The notes: generated from the sequence alone by a model not told the origin. A DNA stretch of 64,000 nt from Ignelater luminosus (GCA_011009095.1 VTPC01090592.1:179639-243638), one strand, 5' to 3'. Counted from the first letter of the stretch, positions 9,781 to 21,861 are shown. Made by a program: numbers and translations.

Positions 9781-11352
9781 TTAACATAATTATTTAGATT
9801 TTTAATTACAACAACAATTTCTATTGCTAACTAACATAAGTAAATTTTATAAATTCCTTACAAAATATTTCGTTTTACAATTTGTTTCGGTAACAAATAC
9901 AAAAAGAATGAATTCATTATTTATAGAACATTCTCTTTGCATTATCCAAAGAAAATATAAAATTTTATGTTTCATTTATTTACTTTACTGATTTTTTTAT
10001 TAACTTGATAATGCAATGACCTATTGTTTAAGGAAAAGCTAGACCCTTATCTTATCTTATAGGATAATATCAACCTTAACCATTAGCGTTTAACACGCGG
10101 AAAGAAAGCAATGATTACATATGTAACTACATAACATTTCACTCTGTTTTCTGAAACTACTTTTCTTTGGTCTCTTCAGAACCGTCACTGTTCTATCACA
10201 AACGTATCATAAAACACAGTTCAGTGACTACTTCGCCCATTAGGCGTAGAAGCACCTCAATAACTGATTAGATTCTTTCTGAAGATTACTTTAGCAGCAG
10301 ATTACGAAATTCTAACAGATCAGCTTGTTAGAGTAATTCGAATTTATTTGTTATACTTAAATAATTACAAGAAATCTTTCTTTATTCGAGTCTAACTCTG
10401 TGCAGTTGCATTATGAAATCTTTATGATATGACAATAGATAACTACAAATTGTGCTTTCGGTCGAAAATAATTTGATAGAAAATCACTGACTAAAATAAT
10501 TAAAAAGACAAATCTAGAAAAATTCTCATTTCTTTAAAATTCTGATTCATTTTCTCAATTGAAAAAAATGTAATTGCAGCTTCTACTAGTTAATGGCATT
10601 ATAAGTCGTTGAGTTTCCTATCACATTCACATACTATAGGTTACGTGTTTTCACAAACTATAAATAAGACGGGTTAAAGTTATCCTTCTCAAACAAACAG
10701 TTTCTAATTTCAAAACAATTCCAAACAGTAATTTAAGTTCTGTACTAAATATTTTACTAATGTAAACTGACCTCGTGCTAACGGACTTGTTCCTGAATAC
10801 ATACGTGCTAGAACTGTTACATTATTAGTATTACAGTCTTCCATTGTTAGAAAAGTTCATGAAGTTGTTACATTTATAAGTAGATACTAAAGTAGAAATA
10901 GTGAGAATGAATCTAAAATACCTTCTATTTACTTAAATTTAATTTATAACGTCTCGACTTTATTAACTTCTGGATTCTAATAAGAAAAAAAGAAAACTGA
11001 AAGTAATTTAGCAGCTCCCGCTTTTATTTACGGTATTATTAAACACGTCAGGATTTAACCGTACGATATTAGAAAACTTCCAGCTCTTTACTTCTATATT
11101 GAAAAAAAAACCCGTATGCTATGTTTGTTACAAACTGCTTAATTGCTTATCAAAGGAAATCAGGATTTCTGCAGCCCTCGATATGTTTTTCTTGTAAAAT
11201 ATCCTAGTCTCTAGTATAAATAACTAATCAGGTAACTGCAAGTTTAACAAAACGATCAAGAGTGTTTCATAAATAACTTCTTTAAAAATTTCAATTTAAA
11301 ACATTAGTAATTCTAACTGTAGATAAATAACGGTTTTGCTATTTTGTTACAG
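9781..11352. other. Gene-free AT-rich region upstream of the hydroxylase gene
   Basis: I see no coding region, inverted repeat or RNA gene here. It contains the 5' flank of the hydroxylase gene and would hold its distal regulatory sites. Confidence 0.4.
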
Positions 11353-11600
11353 CGTTCTTCGATTCAATGAACTACCCTCCAGAGGATTTGATGGAGGTTC
11401 GCTGATAAGAAGCAGCTTGCATAACCCAGAGTTAACAAATTGGCTGAGTCGTGGGTGCTGTTAGATGTTCAGGATCCTGTCAAGTCTCCTGGGCTGATAG
11501 ATAGCTAAGCGCTTAGAAAAAGTGTGAGGACTTCCGAAAAGTCTGTGATACCTAGGGTGCAAGAATCAACCAAGCCCACTGAGGGATTTCAGAGTTGCAG
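11353..11600 (+). other. Possible non-coding exon
   Basis: A 248-bp segment of normal base composition in an AT-rich setting is bounded by a good acceptor (TTTTGCTATTTTGTTACAG) and a good donor (TTGCAG then GTAAGAG). No frame is open throughout; the longest internal frame runs about 36 codons without a recognisable motif. It could be an untranslated exon, an exon of a long non-coding RNA, or transposon sequence with chance splice sites. Confidence 0.3.
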
Positions 11601-12399
11601 GTAAGAGTAATTAATTAAGCAACAAAGCGGCTGGGCCTTAAAACGTGTTCATACTTTACATAAGGGTGTGTTCTTATATCAAGCATAACCTAGGTACATT
11701 TAAAAATAAATAACGTAAGCACAGATTTTGCAAAGCCTGGTAAGATAGTAACATTTTCCTAACTATTCACCAAATCGCTCCTGCATAGAATATTAAAAGA
11801 CAAAGAGAACGTCTCTCTCTCTCTTTTTTTGCGTCCAGGTAAAGATTTTAAGTACGAGTGGTAGACGGACGGCAGAGGGAAAGGGGAAAACATCGCAACA
11901 TCTTTTGTTTTTTGTTTTGACAGATATTCAGTATCTATGGAACGCTTGACCCTATAGAGATAAGCCTCGGAGTATTGGTATGGTAAAAGAAGTTGAGAAG
12001 GTTTTGCTGCCTTAACATAGTTGATAAATGCTGAAACCTTACTATGGATCATCAGATGTACTTTTGATAACAAATCGTAACACATGATCGTATCTTTGAC
12101 GCTATTAGGAATATAGCACAGAGCAAGGCGCAACATGGTACACCGGAAGTGCCAATTGGGGAGCTACTGCCGGGCTTTTTGGTCGAATATATATTTTCCT
12201 AATTCTGAATTCAGTACAGGAAACTTTTTTACTTAATCAGTCCGGTGATTGGTCTATGGAAAATACTGTTTAGGCGTTTTATTTAACCTCTAAAAAAATC
12301 TACCAAAAAACTTGACGGGAACAGTCAGCCCGGGGATTTTAATTTTTGAACTTTATGAATGCAATCATGGAACGAGGACCGCTAACTATATACGTCGTC
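11601..12399. other. No recognised gene; one unassigned minus-strand frame
   Basis: A 125-residue open frame on the minus strand (12136-11759) matches no family I know and ends in low-complexity Arg/Glu/Ser sequence caused by a CTCTCT tract near 11813. The adjacent leader-like repeat lies on the same strand, so the frame may belong to the same degraded retroelement. Confidence 0.25.
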
Positions 12400-12640
12400 A
12401 AATATTTTAATAGAAAAAGAGGTTAAATGGACGTTGACTTTGTAACGGGAAAAAGTCGAAAAAGAGACCAGAAATCGGAAAATGTTCAATCCCGTAGCTC
12501 GAAGTCGAAGACGAGGGGGTGGTTTAACGATAGCAAATGACCCAAATAATTAGGTTCTTACCTAAACCTAAAGCTCGAATTTCGACAAAAAGTCTAACAA
12601 AAAGATATCTAGAGGGCGCCAGGAAACAGTAACACTAAAC
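12400..12640 (-). repeat. Dispersed LTR-leader-like repeat, copy 3 (inverted)
   Basis: Read on the minus strand: TTTCCTGGCGCC near 12620, a donor-like TTTAGGTAAGAACC near 12560, CTTCGAGCTACGGGATTGAA near 12490-12509, then TTTTTCCCGTTACAAAGT near 12437-12454. Blocks and spacing match copy 2 at 6885-7095 in the opposite orientation. Confidence 0.6.
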
Positions 12641-12659
12641 GATGTAATTCGTTGACCTG

Positions 12660-12722
12660 CCTCCACATCGACGAACACCCTGTAGATGAACCACCTAAAA
12701 AGGAACGCCCTGTAGATGGGCG
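12660..12722. repeat. Short imperfect tandem duplication
   Basis: AACACCCTGTAGATGAACC (near 12674) and AACGCCCTGTAGATGGGCG (near 12704) lie about 30 bases apart, directly upstream, on the minus strand, of the leader-like repeat. Tandem motifs are common in LTR U3 regions; that interpretation is inference. Confidence 0.45.
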
Positions 12723-13550
12723 ACGTTGTGGTAACATAGGACACTGTATTTCACAAAAACTCTCTATAACTTACCTGAGAGAAAGTAAAGGGTAATTATA
12801 CTTACGCGAATATTAAACAAGCTAACTCCAATAAAATTATGATTATAAAAGGCAGATGCACGCTTACATGCATCGCAAAAGTCATCATTCAAGATTCGTG
12901 ATCGTGACAAATCTAGTTCTGCAACTTCTCCAAACTAAATTATTATTAAGCAAAACCATTTAAAAATCTTCACTTCAAAACATGGTTCACAAAGTTACTT
13001 ACAAATCTTTTATAAGTCAATATTAAAAAAAAATAAACACAACTCAATAACACAACACAGAAATGATAAACATTCAGGTTTATTAGACATAATCAAACAC
13101 CCATAAACGAAATAATTGACATATCAAGAATGTAACAAATCAAAAGGTGTATTTTCGTTTTACATTAAATTTAGGAACAAAAATGTTCAATTGAAACGAC
13201 GCAGTATTATTTATGCGCAAATAAACATGACATAATATTTTTGCGGTAGACAAAATACTAGATTTGCGTTAAAAAAAACTCACAAAACTTGAGGAAAATT
13301 TCAGACAATTGTGCGGCGTCTAATCTATCATTCCAAAATGAAATTAACATTAAAATTTATTTGAAATTTAATACGCACAATTAAAGTACATACTACCTAA
13401 GAACGTTCTCAATACAGAGATAAAACCTTAAAGCATAATTTTAAAAAGATAACACATCCAAAATATTACGTAAAATTATTTAAACTAATAAATACCCTGC
13501 TCCTTTTAATTTACACAGGCGAAACTATCCAGTAATCACCATATCCTTGA
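12723..13550. other. Gene-free AT-rich region
   Basis: I see no coding region, structured repeat or RNA gene. Confidence 0.35.
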
Positions 13551-13559
13551 AGCGACGGA

Positions 13560-14215
13560 AGAAATCGTGCAATATCTACCATTAAAATTTCCAAAAAAAA
13601 CGATAGGGAAACTTCTAGACAATCAAAATTTTGCCAAAATAACACATTTACGATATTTAGTATCTGACAGCTTTCTAAGTTTTCCACGAACAAATAACAC
13701 AGTGTCCACAATTAACACATTTATTGAAACGGGAAGCGGTCTTTCGTTTGTACTGCATAAAACGAAACGATGGCTGCATTTAAGCCAAAATTATTTTTAG
13801 AGAACCCACCAGAGGAGGTTGATTTCACGTTCCAACCGAAGTTGTCATAAAGGGGAAACAACATTCCCCACGATAAAATCAAAACACCAGGAAGAGAAAA
13901 TATATATCTCACGCAATTTCGACTTTGTCAAATCCGCCCAGATGAGCGATACGTAGATACACCTCCCTCTGAGGTATCTACATTATCACGAAAATTGTTC
14001 AAAGAACACCCATACAAAGTCGAATCGCAAAATTATCAACCAACATTTAAATTTACGGAAACACCGGCCATCCAGCCGGATGACCGAAAAGGTCCCCTCG
14101 AGAACCCGCGATCCTCCCGCGGTGTCCCGTCAACGTACGTGCCTAAATCTGTTTTAACAGTCCCGTTTACAAAGCAAAAGCTATCCACAAATTATGAAGA
14201 CATTATCGAGTGAAA
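13560..14215 (+). pseudogene. Unrecognised coding remnant, two overlapping frames
   Basis: Two stretches read well on the plus strand. The first, 13567-13800, contains ITHLRYLVSDSFLSFPRT. The second is a different frame that runs from an ATG near 13770 to a stop at 14213 with only one internal TAA near 13848. It includes FRLCQIRPDERYVDTPPSEV and a GC-rich Asp/Arg/Pro segment (about 14065-14150). An open frame of about 148 codons broken once looks like decayed or misread coding sequence. I do not recognise the family; a retroelement accessory frame and an old host exon are both possible. Confidence 0.35.
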
Positions 14216-15429
14216 TTTTCCAAAGACCATTTGATCAGTGTAAAACAGCTATGACTTCCAACGAATTTAGCTTAGGCAACACTTTTTAGTGCTAATTACA
14301 GCACCCTAACCAAAACAAAACTTCTACGAATAGTAATCAAATAAAGTCATAAACCATTATTTTAACAAAGCGAAATGCTTACACCGAAATAATTTATTAG
14401 CTAAAGTTTCAAATTAACAACCCAAAGAACATATAAAACCTGTAGTTTTGACAAACGAATTTTGAAGACGAAATAATCCAACTAATTTAACAGGACGGTA
14501 TTAGAAGAATTCTTAAAATACTCAATTCTGTAAAGCTAAAAGAATAACATTACAACTTACGCTGAAAGTGGCTGATAAAGTATCAAGCGGATTTTTGAAG
14601 ATTAGGAAAGTTGTAAGTCGTGAAGACTTGAGATTAATTTGTAAACAATGAATGTTGTTTCCAGAATCTCTTTCAAATTTGCGATTAGGTTATTAGCATT
14701 GCTAAGAAGTATTTCGAATATATATTTATGGTGACTTCTTTGTTTTTTTCTAAGGAGCGGAGATGAAACTCAGAGTGTTTTCAGTACGTGTTTTCTTTGT
14801 TCTAATCAAATACTCTGTTCATGTATCAACCCTTTAAAAATAAATATAAATACTGCGTCTGTTCTACTTCTTTAATCGTATAAAACTGCCAGATGGCGTC
14901 AGACTGTTCTAATGCAGCCTATAAAAGTACAAACCTTTCATTCCACCGCCGTTAAGATGTTACAGATGCCAGTCCTTTGGCCGTTTCTTTTCTAATTGTA
15001 AGAAAACACCCATGTGTAATTAGGATAAGCTTCCGCACAAGAATTCAGAATTCAAGAACGCAGAATGCGTTTGTCCCGATTGTGAAAGCAATCATCTCTC
15101 TATCACCTCAATGCCCGAGAATCAAGCTGCAAAAATAAATTAAACGTTAAATAAGATTTCTTATGTTCTTACTTGTAAACTGCCGCAAAGTCTCCTTTTC
15201 AAGCGTCATATATAGCATTAATGATTTGGTTTTCGTAACTGGAATGAGCGGTTTTGTTCCCGATGACTGCGGGTCTTTCGTGAGGGATGTAGAAGAATAT
15301 TTTCATTAATAATTATTTTTGGTTGATTAAATTTGGGGTTATTAGGTAGCTCGCGGTTGAGATTGTCAAAGAATTTGTCAATGTCTATCCCAGTAAAGCT
15401 AGGCAGATCTGTAAGGTCTGCAAGGTTGG
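14216..15429. other. Gene-free region
   Basis: I see no reliable coding signal. The right edge may include the 3' part of the neighbouring gypsy relic, which lies on the minus strand. Confidence 0.3.
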
Positions 15430-16400
15430 CGTGTTATCGTCATCTGTTTTGATGGAATGGATTTCGACTTGACATAGTGCATCGGCGTTGGTGTTTAATT
15501 TAGCCTTTTTGTATATGATTTCATAGTCGTACTCCTCGAGCTGGAATCGCTGGCGAACCTGTTTCGAATTTGGTTCCTTAAGGGTTTGTGATGGCTTATA
15601 ATTTTGAACTTTGCGCCAAACAAGTAGGGCTTAAACTATTCTACAGCCTAAACTATTGCCAAAAATTTCTTCTTGATTTATCTCTGCGGGATTGAAAGGA
15701 CGAAATGAGAGATCTTTTCCAGTCGGTCCTATGAAAGAACAGCACCTACAGCAAAATTCGAGACGTCTGTGATTAGGTTGAAAAGTTTTGTGACGTCCGG
15801 GTATTAGAGGATGGCATCGTTCATTCGAATCTTCTTACAGGTATTGAATCAGCTAACAAGGTTTGGTGTTGCTCTACCTTAGTGTTCTTTTTTAGACATT
15901 GTCTCATGGGTTTAGTCAGTTTGGCAAAATTCTTTATAAATTTCCTATAGTACCCTACTAACGATTTGACTTCCTTCGCTGTTTTCGGAATCGGAGAATG
16001 TTCTAGTGCTTTAACTTTTTTGGGTTGTGGTTCAATACCATCAGGAGTAATCACGTGTCCCAAAGATTCGACCACTTTAAAAAGGAATTCTAATGTATTA
16101 AATTAGATTCTGAATCCTTCTCGTAGTTTTTCAAACACTTGTTTCAAGTTATTCATATGTTCTTGTATGAACGTGGAGAAGATATATTGATTTCATCCAT
16201 GTACACATGGCATATTTTATTTTGTAGTTTCTTTAAAACGTCTATCACGCGCTGGAAGGTGGCCAGCACGTTTTTTAGCCCAAATGGCATTCGAACGTGC
16301 TTGACGCAAAATTTTGAGATGTAGATGGTTTGTGCTGTTTCTAATATTATGTTGCAGTTTTTACACGCAAATGGGATTTCTAAGGTGTGTGTGCTGTTTC
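15430..16400 (-). pseudogene. Ty3/gypsy pol relic (reverse transcriptase and RNase H)
   Basis: On the minus strand, in order: a palm-domain active-site region now reading YMDE near 16200; the RT thumb block LGHVITPDGIEPQPKKVKAL and GYYRKFIKNFAKLTKPM (ORF 16075-15821); an RNase H strand with SNFAVGAVLS near 15740; YLFGAKFKI; and the connection block EEYDYEIIYKKAKLNTNADAL near 15480-15540. This is the usual gypsy pol order. Frameshifts and stops occur throughout and the YxDD motif has lost its second Asp. No integrase was found. The element is dead. Confidence 0.8.
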
Positions 16401-16621
16401 ATGTACGAATAGTTAATTACAAGCGAAGTATCTTCTTCAATATCTTTTGGGTCTTTTAACATTAATACCGTTTTTAATTCAGCGTTTGTGTTAGTAATTA
16501 ATACTGTAACTGTGTTCTGTTTAATTAAAGATTTCGTAGCTGCATCTCCCCGTCTACGTTGGTTTTTAAACTTAGTCGCATCTTTACTAATTTTAATCTT
16601 TCTAAAAAAATCTGTTATATT

Positions 16622-16960
16622 TTAATTTTTGCCTTTAGTGAGGAAAATAAATTGTAAAACATGCCTATCAACTTTGTTACCAAATTTGTTACGTAACGCC
16701 TTCTTTACTTCGGGCCAAGTGTTAAAATCTGAACGGCACATTAAAAAGAAGCATGCTAAGTCTATAATTTTTGTACAAATTAATGCGAATACAAATTCAC
16801 TCCAGCTATTGTCTGCTGTTCTGCATACCAATCGTAGAATTTGTCAACGGTTTTAATAAACGATTTCAGGTGCTCGCTGCGCCCAGAAAAGTAGCGCAAA
16901 GTGTTTGCGTTTTTCTCTTTGTGGCCTGCATAGTCGGTTGATTTGCATTATTATTTCCAA
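16622..16960 (-). pseudogene. Ty3/gypsy gag relic
   Basis: The minus-strand frame 16831-16622 contains FNTWPEVKKALRNKFGNKVD followed by VLQFIFLTKGKN. This resembles the capsid-domain block of gypsy gag (aromatic-TW-x-x-hydrophobic-K, then a DR repeat and GKNE-like end). It lies immediately upstream, on the same strand, of the pol relic, as expected for one element. A protease was not identified between them. Confidence 0.6.
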
Positions 16961-17384
16961 AAAGCGACATTTTGTTTAAAATTATAGAGAAATCGTCTAC
17001 ACTAATGCTATTTTGCATACGATTTAAATCAATTCAAGTTTAAATTAATTTGTAATGTAGATATTTAGTTTTCTTAATTTAGTACGTAATGATATTCACT
17101 TTTGACAAAAGTACAAAAGAAGTTTAACCATTAATTTAATTAAATGTTTTTTATTAATTTAGTTCTGTTTTATTTTATTTCTTATGTAAATTGGCTTTCA
17201 ACGAGATTGTGAAAGAGTTTTTTAACGAAAAACTTTCCACAAAATTGCAAGGAAAATTGCTAATATAGTTAAAATTTACAGTTACGGCAAGGTTAAAGAG
17301 AATATACGAAACTCAACGCTTTAAAACCTTCAAAGTCCGTTTTTGTCCAGGTTCTACCAGGTACATGGTTGAGACTAAAGGTAA
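16961..17384. other. Gene-free AT-rich region between the gypsy relic and LINE-A
   Basis: This may include the 5' LTR of the gypsy relic, but no LTR boundaries can be drawn. Confidence 0.3.
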
Positions 17385-17601
17385 ATTCTCCTAGAATTTG
17401 CAAATCTTCCACCCTCTGGATCCTACTAACTGCGCCAATTATGTTTCTCCTTCTTCTTTCTTCTTTATTCTAGGCGATTTATCTCGAAGAATTCTCACTA
17501 TTCTTCTATCTTCCATCCTGTTAATGTGTTCGTTCCATTCTTTTTTCCTACTTAACACCCAGTTGTTATTATCTTCTACCTTGCACATGTGTCTTATGTT
17601 T

Positions 17602-18960
17602 TCATTTTTCTCTATCTAAAAGTGATTTTCCAGTTATCCTGCGAAGTATCTTCATTTTTGTCATTTTCAGTAGTCTTTTAGTTTTTGCTGTATCAGGCCT
17701 GGTTTCCGCCGTATATGTCATAATCGGTCTTGTAGCTGTTTTATAAATTCTCGATTTGGCTTTGATTCCTAGGCTTTTGTTACAGAATATTGTATCGTTT
17801 AAACATCCTGCTCTTTTTGCTGCTTTTGTTGCTTGCTCTCTCACTTCCGCTTCAACAACACCGTAACACGATATTTCTACATTTAGGTATTTAAATTTTA
17901 TTTTTTGTTGGATAATTTCTCCAACCACTTCAAGCTTACATCTCAGAGGTGTCTTTGATGTACTCTTATTAAATAGTTTAGCTGCGCTGTTAAATTGGTG
18001 CAGGAGTCGTTGTAGGTCGTTTTCATTTTCTGCAACTAGTGCTGCGTCGTCAGCGTAGCATAAAATGTTAATTTCACTTTCTCCCATTGTATATCCTCTC
18101 ATTGTACGCACTTTTTTTATTATCTCGTCAATAATGATGTTGAAAAGCAGAGGGCTTAGTGAGTCTCCTTGGCGAATGCCGTTCCCAGTCGGTATTATCG
18201 GTTTGGTGAGTTCACCGTTTATCTTCGCTTGGTTTTAGTTTGCCCTGTATATATTTTCTATAGTCTTGAAGTTCATTTGAGATTCCGTCTTGTCCGGGGC
18301 TTTTCTTATTTTTTAATTTGTATAAAGCTAGCTGTACATCAGCCTCTTCAATTTCAATATTCTAATTGACTACTATTTCTGGCGTGTTCATCATTTCTTC
18401 TCTATCTTCTGCTTTATACAGTTCAGTTAGATAATTGATCCAGTTTGGGTATTTGGTTCGTTTCAACTAATTCGTTAATCTCTCTCCTTTGTGATCTTAT
18501 CATCCGCCATATTTGATTTTGAAGATCATAAAAGTCATTTTTCATTTGTTTCGAGAAAGTTTCCCAATACTAATCTTTTACTTGTCTCACCAAAGTTATG
18601 GTTTCGTTTCTGATTTCCCGATACACGTTGTGCGCCTCTTGTGTTCTTGTTGTCCGAGAAGCAAGATAAGCTTGTTTTTCCTCTTTACACGCTAGCTTGA
18701 CTTCTGGACAGAACCATCAAGTTTTTTATGTATTTCTATTGTTTCTATTTATGGTTCTTGTACCAAGTACTTCATATGCGCTGGTTTTTATGTGCATTTT
18801 TATTTTTTCTTAACTGAGATTGATGCCATCCTCCTTTGTCATCGGATTTGCGTCTATTTTCGTTTTTAGCCTTTTTTTATATAACTCTTTTGTTGAGGGT
18901 CCCATATTGATTCTACGTTATTTTTCTCTATTTGGGCTGTTGGTTTTGGTTTCTTTTGTA
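17602..18960 (-). pseudogene. LINE-A reverse transcriptase and C-terminal region
   Basis: The clearest frame (18111-17602) begins in the RT palm with INILCYADDAALVAENENDL, so the YADD catalytic motif is intact. It continues with HQFNSAAKLFN, the thumb AEVREQATKAAKRAG and a C-terminal stretch ending RRITGKSLLDRE. Upstream to about 18960 the translation shows EVKLACKEEKQAYLASRT, then RT fingers sequence with stops, including GDSLSP-like text near 18150. The product would reverse-transcribe the element's RNA at a nicked genomic target. Stops and frameshifts disable it. Confidence 0.78.
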
Positions 18961-19019
18961 GTCTAGATTTTATTCTAATTTTTCCAGCAAGAGGCTATGG
19001 TCACTACCTACATCAGTTG

Positions 19020-19162
19020 AGTCTAGTATTTAAAGTGGGTGGAAGTGCCTGTTAGTCAAGATGTAGTCGATTGTTAATTTATAGTCCCTGGTTTTTGAGA
19101 ATGTAAATTTGTGCTGAGCTTTATGGTCACAGAAGGTGTTATTGATACGAAATCCATTGAAG
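19020..19162 (-). pseudogene. LINE-A endonuclease, C-terminal part
   Basis: The minus-strand peptide CTFNGFRINNTFCDHKAQ followed by TIDYILTNRHFHP is the end of an AP-type LINE endonuclease (the YIL-TNR block precedes the catalytic SDH). The rest of the domain is at 21870-22360 beyond the hAT insertion. Excising the hAT element and one 8-bp duplication restores the reading path. Confidence 0.75.
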
Positions 19163-19170
19163 GTGCATAT

Positions 19171-19265
19171 TAGAGATGAAACGGATAGCAGTTTAGCCGG
19201 ATACCGGATACCGGATATTCGGCCAACCTTGTAGCCGGATAGCCGGATATTCGGCGGAACGTTGC
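19171..19265. repeat. Left subterminal repeats of the hAT element
   Basis: CCGGATA or its variants recur at least five times within about 95 bases of the terminus, mixed with ATATTCGGC. The right end (21750-21861) has the same words in many copies. Repeated subterminal hexamers or heptamers are known transposase-binding sites in other hAT elements; that role here is inferred. Confidence 0.7.
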
Positions 19266-19498
19266 CGTTTGGTGCATCGCAAGAAGCACGCTTGCGTAGG
19301 CGGCGCGCGAACGATCGGGTGGACTCGGTCCAATTCGGGTTTTTTCGTTGATAAGTGAAGTTAAAAATTGTTTCATTCATTGACTTATTGTATTGATTGC
19401 AGTGCAGACACGTGCGTGATCGTTTTAGGTTATTATTTTATTTGTGCTCTTGTTATCTGAAGTATTTTTATAATTCTAAAAAGATTTAACAACGAGAA

Positions 19499-21646
19499 AT
19501 GACATCGGTGAAGAAAAAATCGCCTTTATGGGAATATCTTGATATAAACAGTGATAATAATAAGTTTGCTGTTTGTTTATTATGCAATGTTAAAATTTCT
19601 CGTGGCGGCGAAAGGAAAAAAGCAGGTATGTATCTAATTGCAATTCTTTTTTTTTATCGAGTGAAGTATCTTGCAAGTTTCGTAACGTAATTAATTTGTT
19701 TCGGAGTTTTTAGTTATAAGTATTGATTGATTGATTGTGAAAGCCATGAAGTCCCTTTCGTTTTTTTTTAATTGCAACTTGTTGATTATCTATCTGTCTA
19801 TCTATTGGTTAGGCACATTTACATTTATTTAAAGTTTATTTATAGCAGAGTTTTTTTGATGGTATCTTATTTATAATATAATTTTTTCTAGGTACTTCTG
19901 CCATGAAAAATCACATAAAATCAAAACAAACAAAATAAAGACAATGCCGCTGTCATGCCTGCTACAATTGATTTAGCCATTCCGGGGACAAGTTCGTCTT
20001 TAGTAGCAAAAAAGCAATTGACTATGACAGAATCTTTCGAAAGGAAATTGCTCTGGGACGTAAATGACGCTAAAGCCAGAAAGTACCATTATTTAGTAGC
20101 CGAAATGATTGCACTAGACAACGAGCCATTATCCATAGTAGAAAGAACCGGATTCACCAGACTCTTAGAACAAGCTTTTACCCCGCTATAAATTGCCAAG
20201 CCGGACTTATATTACCCAAAAAATCATTCCTGACATATGTGACAGAATTTACGAGAAAATTAAATATAACATTTCGAGTGCTTTCGCTATTTCAGTGACT
20301 TCTGACAGATGGACTTGCTTACACAACAATGCTAGTTTTCTGAGCTTCACAGCTCATTGGATATCACCTAAATTTAAACTAGAACACGGAGTTCTGGCAA
20401 TGAAACCTTTCTCAGGTTCACACACAGGAGAAAATATAGCAAAGGAGCTTAACATTGTCGCGAACCGCTGGGATATTGAGCACAATAAAATACATGTACT
20501 CATTCATGATAGTGGCGCTAATATGGTGAAGGGTGTTCGTTTGGCTGAGTACAATTCTGCTAGATGTTTCATACATATGCTTCAAAGAGCTATAAATGAG
20601 TCGCTCAAAGTCCAGGCTGAAGTGACAACAATGATTGGTACTGGAAGGCGACTTGTGACGCACTTCAATCACTCAGGTTTAGCTCAAGAAAAACTGCTGA
20701 GGATTCACAAAGAGCTAAATTTACCCGAGCATCAGTTAGTGCAAGATATTAGCACTAGGTGGAATTCCACTTTTTATATGATTGAACGTTTGTTAGAACA
20801 AAAGTGGGCCATATCATTGTATGTTGCTGATCACGATACACTCATCAATTTGACAGCTCAACAGTGGAGTTTAATGGAGCAATGTATCAATTTATTAAAG
20901 CCCTTTGAAGAAATAACCAAAATAACAAGTTCTGGTCTATTCTGCGTGTCGGAAGTAATACCACACGTTGCTGCTTTAAATAAATACTTAGATAAAGATG
21001 AAACTGAGCAAAGAACTCCTGATTTATCACATATGCGGGCCTCGTTAAAAATTAGAAACTCGTTTTAACTCCATAAGTCAAAACTCAAACTACTTGATTG
21101 CAACTTACCTAGACCCGAGATTCAAAACAAACTACTTGGGGGGTGCTTGATGCTGAAAGAGCGCGCCAGGAGATTCTATTGGAATATTTACAAATGTGTT
21201 GTGAAGAGTCCTCCAGTAGCAGTTCATCTTCAACACCGGCTAAAAAAAGTAGAGGAGAAGAGACAGAGTCAGCTGTATCTCGCAAAGCTCATGACACGTT
21301 TTGGGATTGCTTTGATGAGGTAGCAAATGAAAACAATACTAGCCAGGTTCAACGTGAAGAAAGAAACGCGATAGCATGTGAGCTTGATTTTTATCTTAAG
21401 TCAGTGCGAATTGATCGCAATCATGACCCTTATTCTTGGTGGGCAGCTAATGCTAAACAATACCCAAATTTAACAAAGTTTGCCAAAATCTATCTTTCAG
21501 CACCTTGCAGCAGTGTGTACAGCTAAAGACTTTTTTCTGAAGCTGGCCTTATTTACGAAGTCAAGCGAAACCGCTTGCTACCTCTTCATGCAGAGAAATT
21601 AGTATTCATTCACCATCATTTGCCCTTAGTGCAGTATGAGTACTAA
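19499..21646 (+). pseudogene. hAT transposase (BED-finger type), inactivated
   Basis: Exon 1 (19499-19625) encodes a BED zinc finger: SPLWEYLDI, then CLLCNVKISRGGE. It ends at a GTATGT donor. A 266-bp intron ends at 19891, and exon 2 continues GTSAMKNHIKSK, so the finger's second pair (H-x-K/H) is present. Defects follow: a stop after KSKQTK near 19936, a one-base insertion near 20180, a stop at about 21067 and a frameshift near 21120. The RNase H-like core is visible in 20193-21068 (SVTSDRWTCLHNNASFLSFT, DSGANMVKG, DISTRWNSTFYMIERLLEQK). The C-terminal dimerisation domain reads RLFSEAG but its preceding Glu codon is now TAA (near 21524). Translation ends at 21646. Confidence 0.9.
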
Positions 21647-21744
21647 TTCATTTTCTAAGTTGTAGAATTATTGTGTGATTACTGATTGTATTTCTTAAGT
21701 GATACTAACTAAATAAAGCAATTAATTACCTAAAAATATTTTTT

Positions 21745-21861
21745 TTAATCCAGTATTCGGCCGGATAGGTGCTAGTAGTTATCCGGTATTCGGCCGGATA
21801 GTATTTAGGCCGCCGGATAGGTCGGATACCGGATAGTTACCGGATATCCGTTTCATCTCTA
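21745..21861. repeat. Right subterminal repeats of the hAT element
   Basis: ATTCGGCCGGATA occurs twice, and GCCGGATAGG, TACCGGATA and ACCGGATAT follow within 117 bases. Together with the left end this makes an unusually dense array of CCGGATA words in both orientations. Confidence 0.7.

Larger units (their letters stand above)
19171..21861 (+). mobile_element. hAT element, full length, 2691 bp
   Basis: Both ends begin TAGAGATGAAACGGATA read inward. The 8-bp duplication GTGCATAT flanks the element exactly (19163-19170 and 21862-21869). The transposase is on the plus strand, and the element is inserted antisense into the endonuclease of LINE-A. Termini, length and duplication define a complete hAT, but its transposase carries inactivating changes, so it could only move in trans. 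Confidence 0.95.
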
